Of a DNA stretch of 64,000 nucleotides, positions 1-8,134 are shown piece by piece. The position numbers were made by a program, and so were the translations under genes. Positions within the stretch are counted from its first letter, which is position 1, and every line of letters begins with the position of its first letter. Source of the stretch: Methylophilus medardicus (GTDB lineage Bacteria > Pseudomonadota > Gammaproteobacteria > Burkholderiales > Methylophilaceae); the NCBI RefSeq assembly GCF_006363955.1, contig NZ_CP040948.1, positions 1,116,001 through 1,180,000 of the forward strand, written 5' to 3'. Under the pieces are notes generated by a model. The model was not told the origin of the DNA and ran no database searches. It saw nothing but the letters and a program-made list of their open reading frames with translations.

Positions 1-888
1 CCGATTGAATCGATTGAAAACGTTAACTTAGAGCAAGTTCGCACAATCGAAATGGGTTACCGTTCTTTTGAGGGCGAAACCGCACGTAGTAAAGAGTTGC
101 GCGAATCGCTGATGCTCACGGACGATGAAAATATTATCGATTTGCAGGTGGCGGTGCAATACAACCTGAAGTCAGTTGAAGATTACCAATTCAGTAATCG
201 TTCTACCGAAGAGAGCGTGCGCGGCGTGGCTGAAACTGCGATTCGTGAAATTGTCGGTAAGAGCAAAATGGACTTTGTGCTGTATGAGGGCCGTGATGAC
301 GTGGCCGCTAGAGCTAAAAAACTGATGCAGGACATGCTAGACAGGTACAAGTCCGGCATCAACGTGGTCAACGTGACGATGCAAAACGCGCAGCCACCGG
401 AGCAGGTGCAAGCTGCCTTTGATGATGCGGTGAAAGCCAAGCAGGATCTTGAGCGTCAGAAAAACGAGGGCCAGGCATATGCCAATGATGTGATCCCGAA
501 AGCGCGAGGGACGGCTTCGCGTCTGACCGAAGAGGCAGCGGGTTACAAGCTGCGAGTTGAAAATGAAGCCAAGGGTAATGCAGATCGCTTCGAGCAAGTG
601 CTGACGCAGTACAACAAAGCGCCTGAAGTCACCCGTCAGCGTTTGTATCTGGATGCGCAAGAGCATGTGTTATCCAATACCAGCAAAGTATTGGTTGATC
701 AGAAGGGTAGCAATAGCCTGTTGTACTTGCCACTAGACAAATTGATGACCATAAGTGGTGCTCCTGGCAACGCAGCGACAGCTCCCGCGGCGACCACTGA
801 AAAGCCTGCGCAGGAGCCGCAAGCGGATTCAAGTACCCTAGATCGCTCACGCGATGCCATGAGAACCCGTGATCGCGAATATCGCTAG
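1..888 (+). CDS. hflK: HflK, membrane protease modulator (5' end missing)
   Basis: This is the C-terminal 295 residues of HflK; the reading frame is open from base 1, so the start and the membrane anchor lie outside the window. HflK forms a complex with HflC that encloses and modulates the FtsH protease at the inner membrane. What is visible is the SPFH/band-7 domain, then a long Ala/Glu/Lys/Gln-rich helical stretch (about residues 130-220) and a low-complexity tail rich in Ala, Pro and Thr. hflC follows 22 bp later on the same strand, the usual hflK-hflC order. Identification is firm from sequence plus neighbour. Confidence 0.95.
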   Translation, partial: PIESIENVNLEQVRTIEMGYRSFEGETARSKELRESLMLTDDENIIDLQVAVQYNLKSVEDYQFSNRSTEESVRGVAETAIREIVGKSKMDFVLYEGRDDVAARAKKLMQDMLDRYKSGINVVNVTMQNAQPPEQVQAAFDDAVKAKQDLERQKNEGQAYANDVIPKARGTASRLTEEAAGYKLRVENEAKGNADRFEQVLTQYNKAPEVTRQRLYLDAQEHVLSNTSKVLVDQKGSNSLLYLPLDKLMTISGAPGNAATAPAATTEKPAQEPQADSSTLDRSRDAMRTRDREYR

Positions 889-910
889 ATTGCCCTGAAG
901 GAAGAGATAC

Positions 911-1780
911 ATGAAAAATATTGGAAGTCTGTTAATCGGGGTGTTTGTATTGCTGGTGATCATCACCTCGTCAGCGTATACGGTCGATCAGCGCGAATAC
1001 GCACTGGTGTTCCGTTTGGGTGAAATTGTGTCGGTGAAACGTGACCCCGGACTCTACTTTAAAATGCCAATGGTTGAGAATATTCGCTATTACGACAAAC
1101 GTATTTTGACTTTGAACTGGGAAGAGCCGGATCGGTTTATCACCAGTGAAAAGAAAAACGTGCTGGTCGATTCATTCGTGAAGTGGCGCATTATTGATCC
1201 CTCAAAATACTATGTGTCCGTGCGGGGAGATGAGGTGCAGGCAGAGCGTCGTTTGTCACAAATGGTGAATGATGGTTTGCGTGCTGAATTTGGTAAACGC
1301 ACCATTCACGATGTGGTGTCAGGTGAACGTTCCGAAATTATGGAGATTTTGCGTCAACGCGCGGACAAAGAGAGTCGCCAGATGGGTATCCAGATTTTGG
1401 ATGTGCGTTTACGCCGCGTAGATTTGCCAAAAGAGGTCAGCGAATCGGTCTACCAGCGCATGGAGGCCGAGCGTAAATCTGTGGCCAATGAGCTGCGTTC
1501 ACAGGGCGCTGCCGCTGCTGAAAAAATTCGTGCGGATGCAGATCGTCAGCGTGAAGTGATCATTGCTGAAGCTTATCGAGATGCGCAGAAAGTCAAAGGT
1601 GAGGGCGACGCCAAAGCGTCTGAGGTGTATGCTCAAGCGTTTGGCAAAAATCCAGAATTCTATGCATTCTACCGCAGCCAAGAAGCGTATAAAAATAGCT
1701 TCAAAAGTAAATCTGACGTGATGGTGATTGACCAGAGTTCTGATTTCTTTAAATACATGCGTAGCAGCGGCAAAAAATAA
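911..1780 (+). CDS. hflC: HflC, membrane protease modulator
   Basis: Full-length 289-residue HflC, partner of HflK in the FtsH-modulating complex. An N-terminal membrane segment (residues 5-22, IGSLLIGVFVLLVIITSSAY) precedes the motif VDQREYALVFRLGEI that opens the SPFH domain. A charged helical region around residues 175-245 includes the Ala/Glu/Arg-rich stretch typical of the family. The ATG follows a GGAAGAG Shine-Dalgarno sequence at normal spacing. It sits between hflK and a DUF2065 gene, as in most betaproteobacteria. Confidence 0.96.
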   Translation: MKNIGSLLIGVFVLLVIITSSAYTVDQREYALVFRLGEIVSVKRDPGLYFKMPMVENIRYYDKRILTLNWEEPDRFITSEKKNVLVDSFVKWRIIDPSKYYVSVRGDEVQAERRLSQMVNDGLRAEFGKRTIHDVVSGERSEIMEILRQRADKESRQMGIQILDVRLRRVDLPKEVSESVYQRMEAERKSVANELRSQGAAAAEKIRADADRQREVIIAEAYRDAQKVKGEGDAKASEVYAQAFGKNPEFYAFYRSQEAYKNSFKSKSDVMVIDQSSDFFKYMRSSGKK

Positions 1781-1808
1781 TCATTTGTGCTGTTGTGAGG
1801 GATGACTG

Positions 1809-1988
1809 ATGAACGGCTGGTGGTTAATTGGTGGTGTCCTGTTGGTGGAAGGGATCATGCCCATGTTATTTACCCGTCAATGGCGACAAACCTTTGAAAA
1901 GTTATTGCAGCTGAGAGATGGTCAGATCCGTTTCATCGGGCTGATCTCTTGTTTAATCGGTTTGTGTCTGATGTCGTTTCATCGTTAA
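1809..1988 (+). CDS. DUF2065 small membrane protein
   Basis: A 59-residue protein, MNGWWLIGGVLLVEG... to ...LCLMSFHR. Two hydrophobic stretches (about residues 4-20 and 42-56) flank a basic loop with RQWRQTFEKL, matching the DUF2065 (YjeT-like) family, which is normally found between hflC and purA or hisZ. The start follows GAGGGATGA at good spacing, and the gene begins 28 bp after hflC, so it is probably the last gene of the hflKC operon. Molecular function is not known; the position suggests a link to the HflKC/FtsH membrane complex, which is inference. Confidence 0.85.
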   Translation: MNGWWLIGGVLLVEGIMPMLFTRQWRQTFEKLLQLRDGQIRFIGLISCLIGLCLMSFHR

Positions 1989-2002
1989 TCGTTTGGTTTA
2001 TG

Positions 2003-2035
2003 AAAAAAAGCACGCTCAAAGGGCGTGCTTTTTTT
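2003..2035 (+). terminator. Rho-independent terminator after hflKC-DUF2065
   Basis: A perfect stem with arms AAAAAAAGCACGC and GCGTGCTTTTTTT around a 7-base loop, ending in seven T. It begins 14 bp after the DUF2065 stop codon. It separates the hflKC unit from hisZ, so hisZ needs its own promoter. Confidence 0.9.
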
Positions 2036-2103
2036 ATGGCATTTATGCAGTCGATCTGACCATTGCAATTGCTAAAACCGTGCCTAGGATAGGGGTTTGC
2101 GGT

Positions 2104-2109
2104 TATAAT
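2104..2109 (+). promoter_or_regulatory. -10 element of hisZ, possibly leaderless
   Basis: A perfect TATAAT lies exactly 6 bases before the hisZ ATG (2116), downstream of the hflKC terminator. A start site 7 bases after the hexamer would be the A of the ATG. There is no Shine-Dalgarno sequence in the gap (AGCGGG) and no good -35 element 16-18 bp upstream. It is one of six similar cases in this window. Confidence 0.55.
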
Positions 2110-2115
2110 AGCGGG

Positions 2116-3270
2116 ATGCATAATTGGTTACTTCCTGAATATATTGAAGACGTGTTGCCTGCTGAAGCGGCCCGTCTTGAGTCTTATCGCCGACAGTTGC
2201 TGGACTTGTTTCGTGTCCATGGCTATCAGTACGTCGTACCTCCCATGATGGAGTATGTCGAGTCTTTACTCACCGGCACCGGGCATGACCTGGATATTGC
2301 CACCTTTAAGGTGGTCGATCAGTTGACCGGTCGATTGATGGGTTTGCGTGCCGATACCACGCCGCAGGCGGCGCGTATCGATGCGCACATGCTCAACCAT
2401 GAGGGTGTGTCTAGGCTTTGCTATGCGGGCACCGTATTGCGCACCACGCCTGATGGATTAGCCAGAACCCGTGAGCCACTTCAATTGGGCGCTGAATTGT
2501 ATGGTCATGCCGGCATCGAGAGCGATATTGAAGTACAGCGCTTAATGGTCAAAGCCCTACAACTGCTAGGTATGCCTACGCTATTTGTTGATCTTAGCCA
2601 CGCTGCGATTTTTGCCAGCCTGTCACATATGGCCCAGCTCGGTGTGCAGCAAGAGCAATCGTTGCAAGCAGCGTTGCAAGCAAAAGACATCACCTTGGTT
2701 GAGCAGCTGGTGGCTAATTTGCCCGGTAAATCTCGTCAAGCCTTTGTTGCGCTGGCACAACTGAATGGTGGTATTGAGGTGTTGGATCAGGCAAGAGATC
2801 TGTTACCCGAGTCTGCAGAGTTGACGCAAGCGTTGTCAGAGCTAGAAGCGGTGGCTAAGGCCTTAAGTTCTGAGCAGGTGACAGTGACTTTTGACCTGAG
2901 CGAATTGCGAGGCTATCACTACCACAGCGGCATGGTGTTTGCAGCCTATGCCAAAGGGTATGCGGGCCCCATTGCATTGGGCGGCCGCTATGATGAAGTG
3001 GGCGCCGCTTTTGGTCGTGCACGTCCGGCGACCGGATTTAGTTTGGATTTGCGTGGAGCGCTACAAGCGTTAGGGCCAGCCCCGATCAGTCAAGGGATTC
3101 TGGCACCGGTGGCCACGGATGCCGACTTGCTGGCATTGATCAGTACTTTGCGTGCGCATGGCCAGATTGTGGTGGAAGCGCTACCAAACACACCTGTTAA
3201 CTACTCTGAATTGGCTTGTGACCGCACCCTGCAAAAGGTGGATGGTCACTGGCAAGTGGTGGCTGTTTAA
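2116..3270 (+). CDS. hisZ: ATP phosphoribosyltransferase regulatory subunit HisZ
   Basis: A 384-residue HisZ, the class II aminoacyl-tRNA-synthetase-like subunit that pairs with short-form HisG to make the first enzyme of histidine synthesis and sense histidine. The HisS-like core is clear: PEYIEDVLPAEA near the N-terminus, TFKVVDQLTGRLMGLRADTT (motif 2 region) and GGRYDEVGAAFGRARPATGF near residue 295. It lacks the C-terminal anticodon-binding domain of true HisRS. The frame stays open upstream of 2116, but homology begins at MHNWLLPEYIEDVLP and the upstream part overlaps the terminator, so 2116 is chosen. purA follows after 42 bp. Confidence 0.93.
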   Translation: MHNWLLPEYIEDVLPAEAARLESYRRQLLDLFRVHGYQYVVPPMMEYVESLLTGTGHDLDIATFKVVDQLTGRLMGLRADTTPQAARIDAHMLNHEGVSRLCYAGTVLRTTPDGLARTREPLQLGAELYGHAGIESDIEVQRLMVKALQLLGMPTLFVDLSHAAIFASLSHMAQLGVQQEQSLQAALQAKDITLVEQLVANLPGKSRQAFVALAQLNGGIEVLDQARDLLPESAELTQALSELEAVAKALSSEQVTVTFDLSELRGYHYHSGMVFAAYAKGYAGPIALGGRYDEVGAAFGRARPATGFSLDLRGALQALGPAPISQGILAPVATDADLLALISTLRAHGQIVVEALPNTPVNYSELACDRTLQKVDGHWQVVAV

Positions 3271-3312
3271 CACAGCACACCCTTTTTCGTTTTTACAAGA
3301 TATTAATTGAAC

Positions 3313-4647
3313 ATGACACAGACTAAGCAAGCAAAAAACGTCGTTGTAATTGGCACCCAATGGGGCGACGAGGGTAAAGGCAAAATCGTTGACTGGTTAA
3401 CAGACCACGCCCAGGGGGTAGTCCGTTTTCAGGGTGGCCATAACGCAGGCCATACGCTGGTCGTTGGTCAGGGCGCGGCACAAAAGGTATATAAGCTCAA
3501 TCTGGTGCCCTCAGGCATTGTCCGCAACGGGGTGAGCTGTTACATCGGCAATGGCGTCGTGCTCGATACTACCCACTTGCTGCATGAAATATCCACGTTG
3601 GAGCAGGGCGGTCTTGATGTCACTAACCGCCTTAAAGTCAGTCCTGGCTGCCCGCTGATTTTGTCTCACCATGTTGCCGTGGATGTAGCACGTGAGGCCA
3701 AGCGCAGTGCTGAGAAAAAAATCGGCACCACCGGTAAAGGCATTGGTCCCGCTTATGAAGATAAAGTGGCTCGCCGCGCTTTGCGTGTGTACGACTTATT
3801 TTATCCTGACCGCTTTGCCGAAAAACTGCGTGAGGTGATGGATTATCATAATTTTGTGCTGACGAATTACTTGGGAGCTACGGCAGTCGATTTTCAGCAG
3901 CAATATGATGCCAGCATGCAGCATGCAGATGTATTGAAACCGATGGTGGCTGATATCTCGGCGGCTTTGTATGAAGCCAATGCGCGCGGTGAACATCTGT
4001 TATTTGAAGGCGCGCAGGGCACCTTGCTTGATGTTGATCATGGCACTTATCCATACGTGACCTCTAGTAACTGTATCGCAGGCCAAGCTTCTGCCGGCAC
4101 TGGCGTCGGTGCCAACATGCTGCATTACGTGTTAGGGATTACCAAAGCCTACACCACGCGTGTCGGCGGTGGTCCGTTCCCGAGTGAACTGGATATTGAG
4201 ACGGAAGGTGCACCTGGCTACCAGATGTCTACCAAAGGCCAAGAAATCGGCACAGTCACGCGTCGCAAGCGTCGTTGTGGCTGGTTTGATGCAGCTGCGC
4301 TGCGTCGTTCTGCAAGCATTAACGGCTTAACTGGTTTGTGCATCACTAAACTCGATGTGTTGGATGGTATTACGTCACTGGATATTTGTACCGGCTACAA
4401 GTTGGATGGAAAAATTGTAGATATGCTGCCGGTAGGTGCCGATGATGTTGCCCGTTGTGAGCCCATCTATGAAACCGTGCCTGGGTGGACGGAGACCACA
4501 TTCGGCGCGAAAACATGGGATGCCTTACCCAAAAACGCACAGCATTACCTCAAGCGCCTAGAGGCAGTATGTGGTGTGCCGATTGCAATTGTGTCGACCG
4601 GGCCTGAGCGCGATGAAACCATCGTGCTTCAGCATCCGTTTGCTTGA
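3313..4647 (+). CDS. purA: Adenylosuccinate synthetase
   Basis: A 444-residue PurA, which joins IMP and aspartate with GTP to give adenylosuccinate in AMP synthesis. The N-terminal GTP-binding motif [16 protein letters not shown] is intact, with its catalytic Asp and Lys, followed by the [13 protein letters not shown]-binding segment. [14 protein letters not shown] and [10 protein letters not shown] are also present. An in-frame TTG lies 6 bases upstream; the ATG at 3313 is preferred because it matches the family start. It sits between hisZ and the C1-cofactor genes with short gaps, so co-transcription is likely. Confidence 0.97.
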   Translation: MTQTKQAKNVVVIGTQWGDEGKGKIVDWLTDHAQGVVRFQGGHNAGHTLVVGQGAAQKVYKLNLVPSGIVRNGVSCYIGNGVVLDTTHLLHEISTLEQGGLDVTNRLKVSPGCPLILSHHVAVDVAREAKRSAEKKIGTTGKGIGPAYEDKVARRALRVYDLFYPDRFAEKLREVMDYHNFVLTNYLGATAVDFQQQYDASMQHADVLKPMVADISAALYEANARGEHLLFEGAQGTLLDVDHGTYPYVTSSNCIAGQASAGTGVGANMLHYVLGITKAYTTRVGGGPFPSELDIETEGAPGYQMSTKGQEIGTVTRRKRRCGWFDAAALRRSASINGLTGLCITKLDVLDGITSLDICTGYKLDGKIVDMLPVGADDVARCEPIYETVPGWTETTFGAKTWDALPKNAQHYLKRLEAVCGVPIAIVSTGPERDETIVLQHPFA

Positions 4648-4665
4648 ATTTAAGCGTTGTCATTT

Positions 4666-5253
4666 ATGCGATCAAAACGACTGGCTTGGGCAATCACGGG
4701 ATCCGGGCATTATTTACGCGAATCATTAGCCATATTGCAAACCTTGCAAGACGTGGATATTTATCTCAGCCGCGCGGCGGCTGAAATTATCCAGCAATAC
4801 GGCTTTCAGGCCGCCCTTGAAGCCACGGGCCATAAAGTCTATCAAGATAAAACCGCCAGCAGTGTGCCGGTTGAACGTTTCTACGAGTCGGTGTATCACA
4901 CATTGGTGATTTCTCCTGCCACCTCAAATACCATCGCCAAGATGGCCTACGGATTTTCTGACAGTCTGGTCACCAACTTATTTGCGCAAGCGGGTAAAAC
5001 ACGCGTGCACAGCGTTGTGTTTGCCTGTGATACCGCGCCAGAGCTCGAGTCTGAAGCGCCGCGAGATCACATGGTGAAAGTGTTCCCGCGGCAGATCGAT
5101 CTAGATAATGTGGCCAAACTAAAGCACTTTGCCGATACCACTGTGGTTGAGGATATGAACGCCTTGCAGGCGACCATCATGCAGCGTTTGGCAACATTAC
5201 ATGACCTGCATTTGCACGATGGCATACAGGTGTTTGACGCGTTAACCGAATAA
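4666..5253 (+). CDS. Flavoprotein, probable dihydromethanopterin reductase (DmrB/AfpA type)
   Basis: A 195-residue protein of the flavoprotein fold, with the FMN-binding loop AITGSGHYLRES at residues 8-19 and a second conserved segment SPATSNTIAKMAYGFSDSLV at about residues 82-101. It resembles archaeoflavoprotein AfpA/DmrB, which reduces dihydromethanopterin to tetrahydromethanopterin, the C1 carrier of many methylotrophs. The next three genes belong to the same cofactor routes, which supports the call. An in-frame TTG at 4657 is a possible earlier start; I prefer the ATG at 4666. It begins 18 bp after purA and ends 4 bp before the next gene. Confidence 0.8.
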   Translation: MRSKRLAWAITGSGHYLRESLAILQTLQDVDIYLSRAAAEIIQQYGFQAALEATGHKVYQDKTASSVPVERFYESVYHTLVISPATSNTIAKMAYGFSDSLVTNLFAQAGKTRVHSVVFACDTAPELESEAPRDHMVKVFPRQIDLDNVAKLKHFADTTVVEDMNALQATIMQRLATLHDLHLHDGIQVFDALTE

Positions 5254-5257
5254 CTTC

Positions 5258-6700
5258 ATGACTCGGCTGCTTTTTCTTACCGGAAAACTGGCAGAACACA
5301 GTCTGCGTCAAATCTTGCAGACGATTCAGGCTGACAGCAAGCAGGCACCTTTTGAATTCGAAGTAAAACAGATAGGTGTGTCCGTCGCCGCGTTGATGAC
5401 GCCACCCTTAATCGCGCGGCGAGTCGCGCGAGTAGATCATTTTGACAAGGTGATCGTGCCAGGGTTATGCCAAGGAGACCTGACGCAACTCGAAGCGCAA
5501 TGGGGGGTGCCAGTGGAGCGTGGACCGAAAGATTTGAAAGATTTGCCACAGTATTTTGGCCAGCAGGGCAAAGCCCCAGACCTGTCGCAGCATAGCGTGA
5601 AGATTTTTGCTGAGATTGTGGATGCGCCAGACTTGAATATTGCACAAATCTTGGTTAAAGCCCGTCATTTTCAAGCGCAAGGCGCTGACGTGATTGATCT
5701 GGGTTGTTTGCCGGGCAAAGCGTTTGCACACATGACAGAGACGGTGCGTACACTCAAAGCCGAGGGCTTTCAGGTGAGCGTGGACTCTATGCGCAATGAA
5801 GACCTGCTCGCCGCTGGCAAAGCAGGCGCGGATTATCTGCTGAGTCTGAACGAAAACAATTTGTGGATTGCTGATGAAGTCGCCGCCACACCGATCTTGA
5901 TTCCAGCGACCCCAGGTAATTTTGCCAGTTTGCTGCGTGCGATTGAACATTGTTTGCAACATGGCAGACGTTTCATTGCTGATCCTATTTTGGATCCGAT
6001 TCATTTTGGGCTTACCGATTCCATCGTCCGCTATCATAAGTTGCGCAAAAAATATCCTGAAATCGCCATCATGATGGGCGTTGGGAATCTGACGGAGTTA
6101 ACCGACGCCGACACCACTGGCATCAATGCCATGCTATTTGGCATGATCAGCGAACTCAACATCAATGCGGTATTGGCTACCTCGGTGAGTCTGCATGCCA
6201 GTGAAGCAGTTGCAGAGGCGGATGTTGCACGGCGCATTATGTACCGCGCCCGCCAGGACAAGCGTTTACCTCGCGGTTACTCGCCGGGTCTGCTCGGTCT
6301 CCACGATCGCAAGCCTTTCCCTTATTCTGCACAAGAAATTACGGAGATGGCTACGCAGATTAAAGACCCCAGTTTTAGAATTATGGTGAGTGAGGAGGCT
6401 GTGCATGTTTATAACCGAGATGGCATCCAACACGACACGGATCCTTACCGGTTTTATGCGGGCTTGAATGTGCAAAATGATGCGTCTCATGCGTTTTATC
6501 TAGGCGTAGAGCTGGCACGTGCACAAATTGCCTGGCAATTAAAAAAACGCTACGTTCAAGACGAGTTGTTGGATTGGGGTGTTGCGTCAATCCAACAGAA
6601 CAAAGAAGCGAAAGTCGCACACCGCGATGCGTCGATTAAAGAGCGTCTTGAATCGGCAAGGCTTGATCAGGACAACCCTCCCAGCAATGATGCGGAATAA
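5258..6700 (+). CDS. Dihydropteroate-synthase-like protein (DUF6513 type)
   Basis: A 480-residue protein. The N-terminal ~120 residues (MTRLLFLTGKLAEHSLRQIL onward) form a domain found in methylotrophs and methanogens. The centre is a pterin-binding TIM barrel like dihydropteroate synthase, with KIFAEIVDAPDL, GADVIDLGCLPG, VSVDSMRNEDLLAAGKAGAD and DPILDPIHFGL. In methanogens a homologous protein (MJ0107) has been assigned the pterin condensation step of methanopterin synthesis; the same role here is inferred. It lies between the DmrB-like gene and a DUF447 gene with 4-bp gaps on each side, so translation is probably coupled. Confidence 0.82.
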   Translation: MTRLLFLTGKLAEHSLRQILQTIQADSKQAPFEFEVKQIGVSVAALMTPPLIARRVARVDHFDKVIVPGLCQGDLTQLEAQWGVPVERGPKDLKDLPQYFGQQGKAPDLSQHSVKIFAEIVDAPDLNIAQILVKARHFQAQGADVIDLGCLPGKAFAHMTETVRTLKAEGFQVSVDSMRNEDLLAAGKAGADYLLSLNENNLWIADEVAATPILIPATPGNFASLLRAIEHCLQHGRRFIADPILDPIHFGLTDSIVRYHKLRKKYPEIAIMMGVGNLTELTDADTTGINAMLFGMISELNINAVLATSVSLHASEAVAEADVARRIMYRARQDKRLPRGYSPGLLGLHDRKPFPYSAQEITEMATQIKDPSFRIMVSEEAVHVYNRDGIQHDTDPYRFYAGLNVQNDASHAFYLGVELARAQIAWQLKKRYVQDELLDWGVASIQQNKEAKVAHRDASIKERLESARLDQDNPPSNDAE

Positions 6701-6704
6701 TGTG

Positions 6705-7280
6705 ATGATTTATGAGACGATAATTACAAGTTGTTCGGCAACAGGTGAGGTGCATGTTGCGCCATTTGGGATTCAATGGCAGGAGGGCCGCGTGTTAATC
6801 ATGCCTTTTCAGCCTTCTACAACCCTAGACAATATTTTGCAGACACAATTGGCAGTGATGAATTTGTCTGATGATGTGCGTGTATTTGCAGCGGCAATTG
6901 CCAAGAAAACCAGCGTCGCCACTGTAGCGATTGCCGGCATGCCAGCAGCTAGGCTGAAAGACAGTTTGGCCCACCATTTACTGGCTTTGGATCAGGTTGA
7001 AGAGGATGCGGTGCGCCCTAAATTATGGATGCGCGTAGTTTCGAGTGAGACGCATGCCCCTTTTATGGGCTTTAATCGTGCGCAGGCTGCGGTGATTGAA
7101 CTGGCGGTATTGGTCAGCCGCTTACAACGATTGCCGGTTGAGAAAATCACACAAGAAATGCAATATCTTCAAATTGCGATTGATAAAACCGCAGGACCGC
7201 GTGAATTAGAAGCATGGCAGTGGCTAGTGGATTGCGTCAACAATCATTTGACACAGCAAAGTGGTCTTCAACAAGCGTGA
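6705..7280 (+). CDS. DUF447 family protein (C1-cofactor cluster)
   Basis: A 191-residue protein beginning MIYETIITSCSATGEVHVAP, with HVAPFGIQWQEGRVLIMPF and MGFNRAQAAVIELAVLVSRL as the most conserved-looking parts. This matches DUF447, a split-barrel, flavin-reductase-like family shared by methanogens and H4MPT-using methylotrophs. The exact reaction is not known to me; context places it in methanopterin or methanofuran synthesis. The frame is open upstream inside the previous gene, but homology starts at 6705, 4 bp after the previous stop (a GTG at 6702 is also possible). Its TGA overlaps the next start. Confidence 0.78.
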   Translation: MIYETIITSCSATGEVHVAPFGIQWQEGRVLIMPFQPSTTLDNILQTQLAVMNLSDDVRVFAAAIAKKTSVATVAIAGMPAARLKDSLAHHLLALDQVEEDAVRPKLWMRVVSSETHAPFMGFNRAQAAVIELAVLVSRLQRLPVEKITQEMQYLQIAIDKTAGPRELEAWQWLVDCVNNHLTQQSGLQQA

Positions 7281-7996
7281 GTCATTCGATGCAAGCCTTA
7301 GTAAGTGTTCATTCTGTGCCTGAAGTCGAGCTCGTGCTCGCTGCAGGCATTTCACTCATCGATTTGAAAGAAACTAGTCACGGGGCCCTGGCAGCCCTCG
7401 ATCTGACGACCTCAAAGGCCATTGTGGTCGCGGTGAACCAATTCAGACAACAAACCTCACAGACAGATATAGTGATTAGTGCCACGGTAGGTGATGATTG
7501 TGATTCGCCAACCACATTGCATCAGAGGATTGACGATAGGCTGCATATCGGCGTTGAAGTGATTAAATTGCCTATGGTCATTTGGGGTCAGCTTGGTTAT
7601 CAAGCCACTATCGATCATTTCCTCAAACTCCGCGTGCCACTCATCGCGGTAATGACCCCAGCCAGCATGGCGGCAGAGAACATGCACGAACAATTAAAAT
7701 GGCTTGCGCAGCAGAAGTATTGGGGCGTGATGGTCGATACGCAGGATAAATCAAACACACTTACCGCGTTGGTATCGATATCAGCCTTGCAGGGATTTGT
7801 GCAGGTCGCCAAGTCTTTGGGCTTATTTGTCGGTATTGCTGGCGGCTTGCAATTAGCGCATTTTGAAACGCTGGCAGCCCTCAATCCTGATTACCTTGGA
7901 TTTCGCAGTGGCCTGTGCGCACAAGGGCAAAGAGCGCAAGCGTTATTGCCCGAAAAGGTGGACGCATTGGCTTCAAGAGTGTCACAAATTTGTTGA
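7277..7996 (+). CDS. mfnB: (5-formylfuran-3-yl)methyl phosphate synthase MfnB
   Basis: A protein of 235-239 residues matching MfnB (old DUF556), which makes the furan precursor of methanofuran from two glyceraldehyde-3-phosphates. Family hallmarks visible are ALVSVHSVPEVELVLAAGIS with LIDLKETSHGALAAL near the N-terminus, VIKLPMVIWG in the middle, and GLFVGIAGGLQLAHFETLAA then PDYLGFRSGLC near the C-terminus. The GTG at 7277 overlaps the DUF447 stop (GTGA); the ATG at 7289 is an equally possible start. It is the last gene of the C1-cofactor run. Methanofuran analogues carry formyl groups in the bacterial H4MPT-linked formaldehyde oxidation pathway. Confidence 0.88.
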   Translation: MSHSMQALVSVHSVPEVELVLAAGISLIDLKETSHGALAALDLTTSKAIVVAVNQFRQQTSQTDIVISATVGDDCDSPTTLHQRIDDRLHIGVEVIKLPMVIWGQLGYQATIDHFLKLRVPLIAVMTPASMAAENMHEQLKWLAQQKYWGVMVDTQDKSNTLTALVSISALQGFVQVAKSLGLFVGIAGGLQLAHFETLAALNPDYLGFRSGLCAQGQRAQALLPEKVDALASRVSQIC

Positions 7997-8079
7997 ATAA
8001 TTGGTCTCAAACCCAACAAATAAGCGTTACAGATGGCCGTTAGGGTTGCGTCCGGGAGCCGCTTTGCGTATAGTTCAAT

Positions 8080-8109
8080 TTGTAAGTTTTTTCAAAGATG
8101 TGGCAAAAT
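8080..8109 (+). promoter_or_regulatory. Possible ompA promoter
   Basis: TTGTAA (8080-8085) and CAAAAT (8104-8109) are 18 bp apart upstream of ompA, giving a predicted leader of about 20 bases that contains AAGGAG. The match to sigma-70 is only moderate. Confidence 0.35.
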
Positions 8110-8134
8110 AGCCCAATTACGAAGGAGTCAATGA

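Noticed and set aside
3301-3312. TATTAA 6 bases before purA as a leaderless promoter
   Set aside because: Only 4 of 6 positions match and no terminator separates hisZ from purA; read-through explains expression.
5465-6037. 190-codon antisense open frame inside the DHPS-like gene
   Set aside because: The plus-strand gene has clear conserved motifs throughout; the antisense product has no recognisable features.
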